Source: an uncultured Odoribacter sp.
Lineage (GTDB): Bacteria > Bacteroidota > Bacteroidia > Bacteroidales > Marinifilaceae
NCBI GenBank assembly: GCA_900548135.1
Contig: URJC01000075.1
Coordinates: forward strand, 1 to 9,487
DNA length: 9,487 bases
Direction of reading: 5' to 3'
Shown: in pieces, positions 7,130 to 9,487 of the stretch
How positions within the stretch are numbered: position 1 is the stretch's first letter
How the letters are laid out: each line of letters starts with the position of its first letter
Notes under the pieces: model-generated
Seen by the model: the letters and a program-made list of their open reading frames with translations, nothing else
Told to the model about the DNA's origin: nothing
Database searches by the model: none
Translations under genes and position numbers: made by a program

Positions 7130-7308
7130 AAAAATAAATTTACAGAATAAACACAGCTACCTTGCTGATAAAGATGTGTATATTAACAAATTATCCGGGT
7201 CCACCAAATTTCCGGCATTAAAAAACAACCGGGGAAAAGTTAAATTTTCTATTTTATCTGAGGTATGCATATATTTTTTATAGTTTTTATCACCTTATAC
7301 CAGTATAA

Positions 7309-7378
7309 AGCGAAGGATCTCCGATTTGGCCTTTACCACCCGAAAATCCTTCGCTACGGTCAGGAAGGAAATCCTGAC
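7309..7378 (-). terminator. Hairpin pair downstream of carB, probable terminator, possibly a dispersed repeat
   Basis: Read on the minus strand, the first hairpin starts 13 bases after the carB stop: GTCAGGA / TCCTGAC (arms 7372-7378 and 7359-7365, 6-base loop). Three bases later comes a second: AGCGAAGGAT / ATCCTTCGCT (arms 7346-7355 and 7309-7318, perfect 10 bp, 27-base loop), followed by TTATAC. Just beyond is the palindrome TTATAC-TG-GTATAA (7295-7308). No long T-run follows, so termination strength is uncertain. The plus-strand string ATCCTTCGCTACGGTCAGGA resembles palindromic repeats I recall as scattered in Bacteroidota genomes (CCTTCGCTACGCTCAGGA-like), but I cannot verify that here. 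Confidence 0.5.
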
Positions 7379-7391
7379 ACTCTCACGAATA

Positions 7392-9487
7392 CTATTTGTA
7401 TTCGTCCCAGCTCTTTATTGCCATATCCTGCCGATCTACTTTACAGATGGCGTAAATGAAAGCACTAGCCAAACGGGCATTGGTAATCAGAGGAATATTA
7501 TAATCCACTGCAGCCCGCCGGATCTTATAACCATTATCCAATTCCCGTTTGGTATGGTTTTTCGGGATATTGATTACCATATCAATTTTCTTATTCCGAA
7601 GGTAGTCCATGATATTCGGTTCTTTCTGTTCGTCCGGCCAGTGGAGCACTGTAACCTGGATGCCGTTTTCCTCAAAGAACTTGGCCGTACCCGCAGTAGC
7701 AAAAATATGATAGCCTTTGGCAATGAGCATTTTGGTTGAATTAAGTAGCTCCACTTTAGAACGACTGGGACCGGAAGAAATCAGTATATTTTTCTCCGGA
7801 ATCCGATTTCCGACAGAAATCATACTCTTCAGGATAGCTTCATAATAATTTTCTCCAATGCAACCCACTTCACCAGTAGAAGACATATCCACACCCAGAA
7901 CCGGATCAGCTTTTAACAAACGGGCAAAGGAAAATTGTGAAGCCTTAACTCCAACATAATCCAAATCGAACACCGATTTATTCAATTCCTGCACATGCTC
8001 ACCCAACATAATCCGGGTTGCCATTTCGATGAAGTTACATTTCAAAACTTTCGATACAAACGGGAAACTCCGCGAAGCACGCAAGTTGCATTCAATCACT
8101 TTGATATCATTATCTTTGGCCAGGAATTGCATATTGAAAGGCCCGGAGATATTCAGTTCTTTAGCTATAGCCCGGGCAATTTTCTTAATCCGCCGCATGG
8201 TTTCCACATACAGTTTTTGTGCCGGAAAGACAATCGTAGCATCTCCGGAATGTACACCGGCAAACTCTACGTGCTCACTAATGGCATAAGCTTTGATTTC
8301 ACCATGCTGAGCCACGGCGTCTATTTCCACTTCCTTAGCCTGTTCGATAAATTCGGTCACTACGACCGGATGATCTTTAGACACTTCAGCAGCTAGTTCG
8401 AGAAAATGAACCAATTCTTCCCTATTGGACACAACATTCATTGCAGCCCCCGAAAGGACATATGAAGGACGGATCAACAAAGGAAATCCGACTTCATCGA
8501 CAAACGCATAAATATCCTCCAGACTGGTCAATTCTTTCCAGCGGGGTTGATCGATACCCAGCTGATCACACATCGTAGAGAATTTCTGACGGTCCTCAGC
8601 CCGGTCAATGGATTCGGCCGATGTACCTAAAATATTGACATGTTGACCGTTCAGACGCATCGCCAGATTATTCGGAATTTGTCCACCGGTAGAAACAATC
8701 ACTCCCTTAGGCTCTTCCAATTCTACTATATCCATAACCCGTTCAAAAGACAATTCATCGAAATAAAGGCGGTCGCAAGTGTCATAATCCGTACTTACTG
8801 TCTCAGGGTTATAATTGATCATAACCGAACGATAACCTGTTTTCTTAATGGTATTCAGTGCACTGACACCACACCAGTCAAACTCCACACTACTTCCAAT
8901 CCGGTAAGCTCCTGAACCTAACACGATCACCGAGCGACCGTCATGTTCATACTGAATGTCATTTTCTGAACCGTGATAAGTAACATACAGATAATTAGTC
9001 ATTGCCGGATATTCTCCCGCTAAAGTATCTATTTGTTTTACAAAAGGAATAATACCTAAACCTTTACGATAGTCTCTCACTTCGAGCATTTTCTGATGAG
9101 CAGTTAGTTTATCATCCTTTATTGTCAAACGGCCAATTTGAAAGTCAGAAAATCCCATTTGCTTAGCTTTCCTCAGTAAAACAGAGTTTACGCCTGTAAT
9201 AGTAGAATATTTGTTTAATTCATTTTTTAAATCACTGATATTCTGCAATCTTTCTAAAAACCATTTATCAATACGGGTAATCTCATGTATTTTATCTACA
9301 GTATACCCTTTATCAAAAGCCTCGGCAATAGCAAAAATACGTTTATCAGTAGGATTTTGTAATTCTTCGTCTATATCCGGTATTTTGATCTTATTTCCCA
9401 CAAAACCATGCATTCCTTGTCCTACCATACGAAGTCCCTTCTGAATAGCTTCTTCAAAAGTACGGCCGATAGCCATAATCTCTCCGA
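7392..9487 (-). CDS. carB: Carbamoyl-phosphate synthase large subunit, C-terminal two thirds (5' end beyond window)
   Basis: CarB makes carbamoyl phosphate from bicarbonate, ATP and ammonia delivered by CarA, feeding pyrimidine and arginine synthesis in the cytoplasm. The frame is open to the window edge: codons before the ATG at 9474-9476 read Gly-Glu-Ile, matching the family's internal GE(I/V)MAIGRTF, so that ATG is not the start and about 375 residues are missing. Numbering from that Met: oligomerisation region about 20-170; pre-ATP-grasp VIVLGSGAYRIGSSVEFDW at 183-201; second ATP-grasp about 300-495, with PSYVLSGAAM at 337-346 and ECNLRASRSFPFVSK at 462-476; MGS-like regulatory domain about 559-694. 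The ECNLRASRSFPFVSK form and the regulatory domain resemble animal CPS1/CAD more than E. coli CarB (EVNPRAARTVPFVSK). Stop TAG at 7392-7394. It is not in an operon with mrcA; hairpins and the decayed region lie between. Confidence 0.96.
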   Translation of the reverse strand, partial: GEIMAIGRTFEEAIQKGLRMVGQGMHGFVGNKIKIPDIDEELQNPTDKRIFAIAEAFDKGYTVDKIHEITRIDKWFLERLQNISDLKNELNKYSTITGVNSVLLRKAKQMGFSDFQIGRLTIKDDKLTAHQKMLEVRDYRKGLGIIPFVKQIDTLAGEYPAMTNYLYVTYHGSENDIQYEHDGRSVIVLGSGAYRIGSSVEFDWCGVSALNTIKKTGYRSVMINYNPETVSTDYDTCDRLYFDELSFERVMDIVELEEPKGVIVSTGGQIPNNLAMRLNGQHVNILGTSAESIDRAEDRQKFSTMCDQLGIDQPRWKELTSLEDIYAFVDEVGFPLLIRPSYVLSGAAMNVVSNREELVHFLELAAEVSKDHPVVVTEFIEQAKEVEIDAVAQHGEIKAYAISEHVEFAGVHSGDATIVFPAQKLYVETMRRIKKIARAIAKELNISGPFNMQFLAKDNDIKVIECNLRASRSFPFVSKVLKCNFIEMATRIMLGEHVQELNKSVFDLDYVGVKASQFSFARLLKADPVLGVDMSSTGEVGCIGENYYEAILKSMISVGNRIPEKNILISSGPSRSKVELLNSTKMLIAKGYHIFATAGTAKFFEENGIQVTVLHWPDEQKEPNIMDYLRNKKIDMVINIPKNHTKRELDNGYKIRRAAVDYNIPLITNARLASAFIYAICKVDRQDMAIKSWDEYK

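Larger units (their letters stand above)
6907..7391. other. Gene-poor interval between the dead gene and carB
   Basis: No intact, confidently supported gene lies here. The interval holds the uncertain small frames at 6935-7182 and a hairpin cluster next to the carB end. There are short inverted repeats at 7062-7086 (AAACCGG / CCGGTTT) and, overlapping it, at 7071-7087 (GAAACC / GGTTTC). A wide 8-bp inverted pair lies at 7078-7085 and 7227-7234 (CCCCGGTT / AACCGGGG). The part from about 7100 to 7300 is AT-rich. I found no perfect TAnnTTTG box on either strand in this interval, and no tRNA-like or CRISPR-like structure. Confidence 0.5.

Noticed and set aside
7078..7234. 8-bp inverted repeats (CCCCGGTT / AACCGGGG) as ends of a miniature mobile element
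   Set aside because: The arms are too short, no target-site duplication is visible, and such a pair can arise by chance in about 500 bases.
7326..7739. Plus-strand 137-codon frame over the carB end
   Set aside because: It is antisense to the conserved regulatory domain of CarB.
9474..9476. ATG at 9476 as the start of a short CarB-like protein
   Set aside because: The frame continues upstream to the window edge as Gly-Glu-Ile, matching the internal GE(I/V)MAIGRTF of full-length CarB, so the gene is simply cut by the window.

Overview
The window comes from the chromosome of a member of the Bacteroidota, most likely order Bacteroidales. Signs of this are a surface lipoprotein with an N-terminal region like the Bacteroides DUF4988 / PL29-type lyase N-terminus followed by BspA-like leucine-rich repeats, an OmpA/PorT-like outer-membrane barrel, no clear Shine-Dalgarno sequences, and a perfect Bacteroidota -7 promoter box (TAnnTTTG) upstream of the penicillin-binding protein gene. 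The genus cannot be fixed from these genes alone.

Layout. (1) Positions 1-2573, plus strand: the C-terminal part of an outer-membrane beta-barrel protein, then 12 bases later a 640-residue surface lipoprotein. They look like a two-gene cell-envelope operon, closed at 2587-2630 by a perfect 20-bp hairpin that can serve both strands. (2) Positions 6477-2726, minus strand: promoter, mrcA (class A penicillin-binding protein 1A), then 17 bases later radA (branch-migration helicase of recombination). (3) Positions 6492-7391: a gene-poor stretch holding a GC-rich dead gene with two in-frame stops and a frameshift but an intact terminator, an uncertain small reading frame, and a cluster of hairpins behind carB. 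(4) Positions 7392-9487, minus strand: the C-terminal two thirds of carB, the large subunit of carbamoyl-phosphate synthetase, cut by the window edge.

Functionally, mrcA builds peptidoglycan, radA processes recombination intermediates, and carB supplies carbamoyl phosphate for pyrimidines and arginine. These are housekeeping genes. The accessory content is the barrel/lipoprotein pair and the decayed region between mrcA and carB.

I do not see a clear new system. The points most worth a second look are: the CPS1-like (animal urea-cycle type) regulatory domain of CarB, with most of the acylglutamate-pocket residues present; the sharp composition shift inside the lipoprotein gene at its LRR boundary; and the decayed gene, which still has its terminator.
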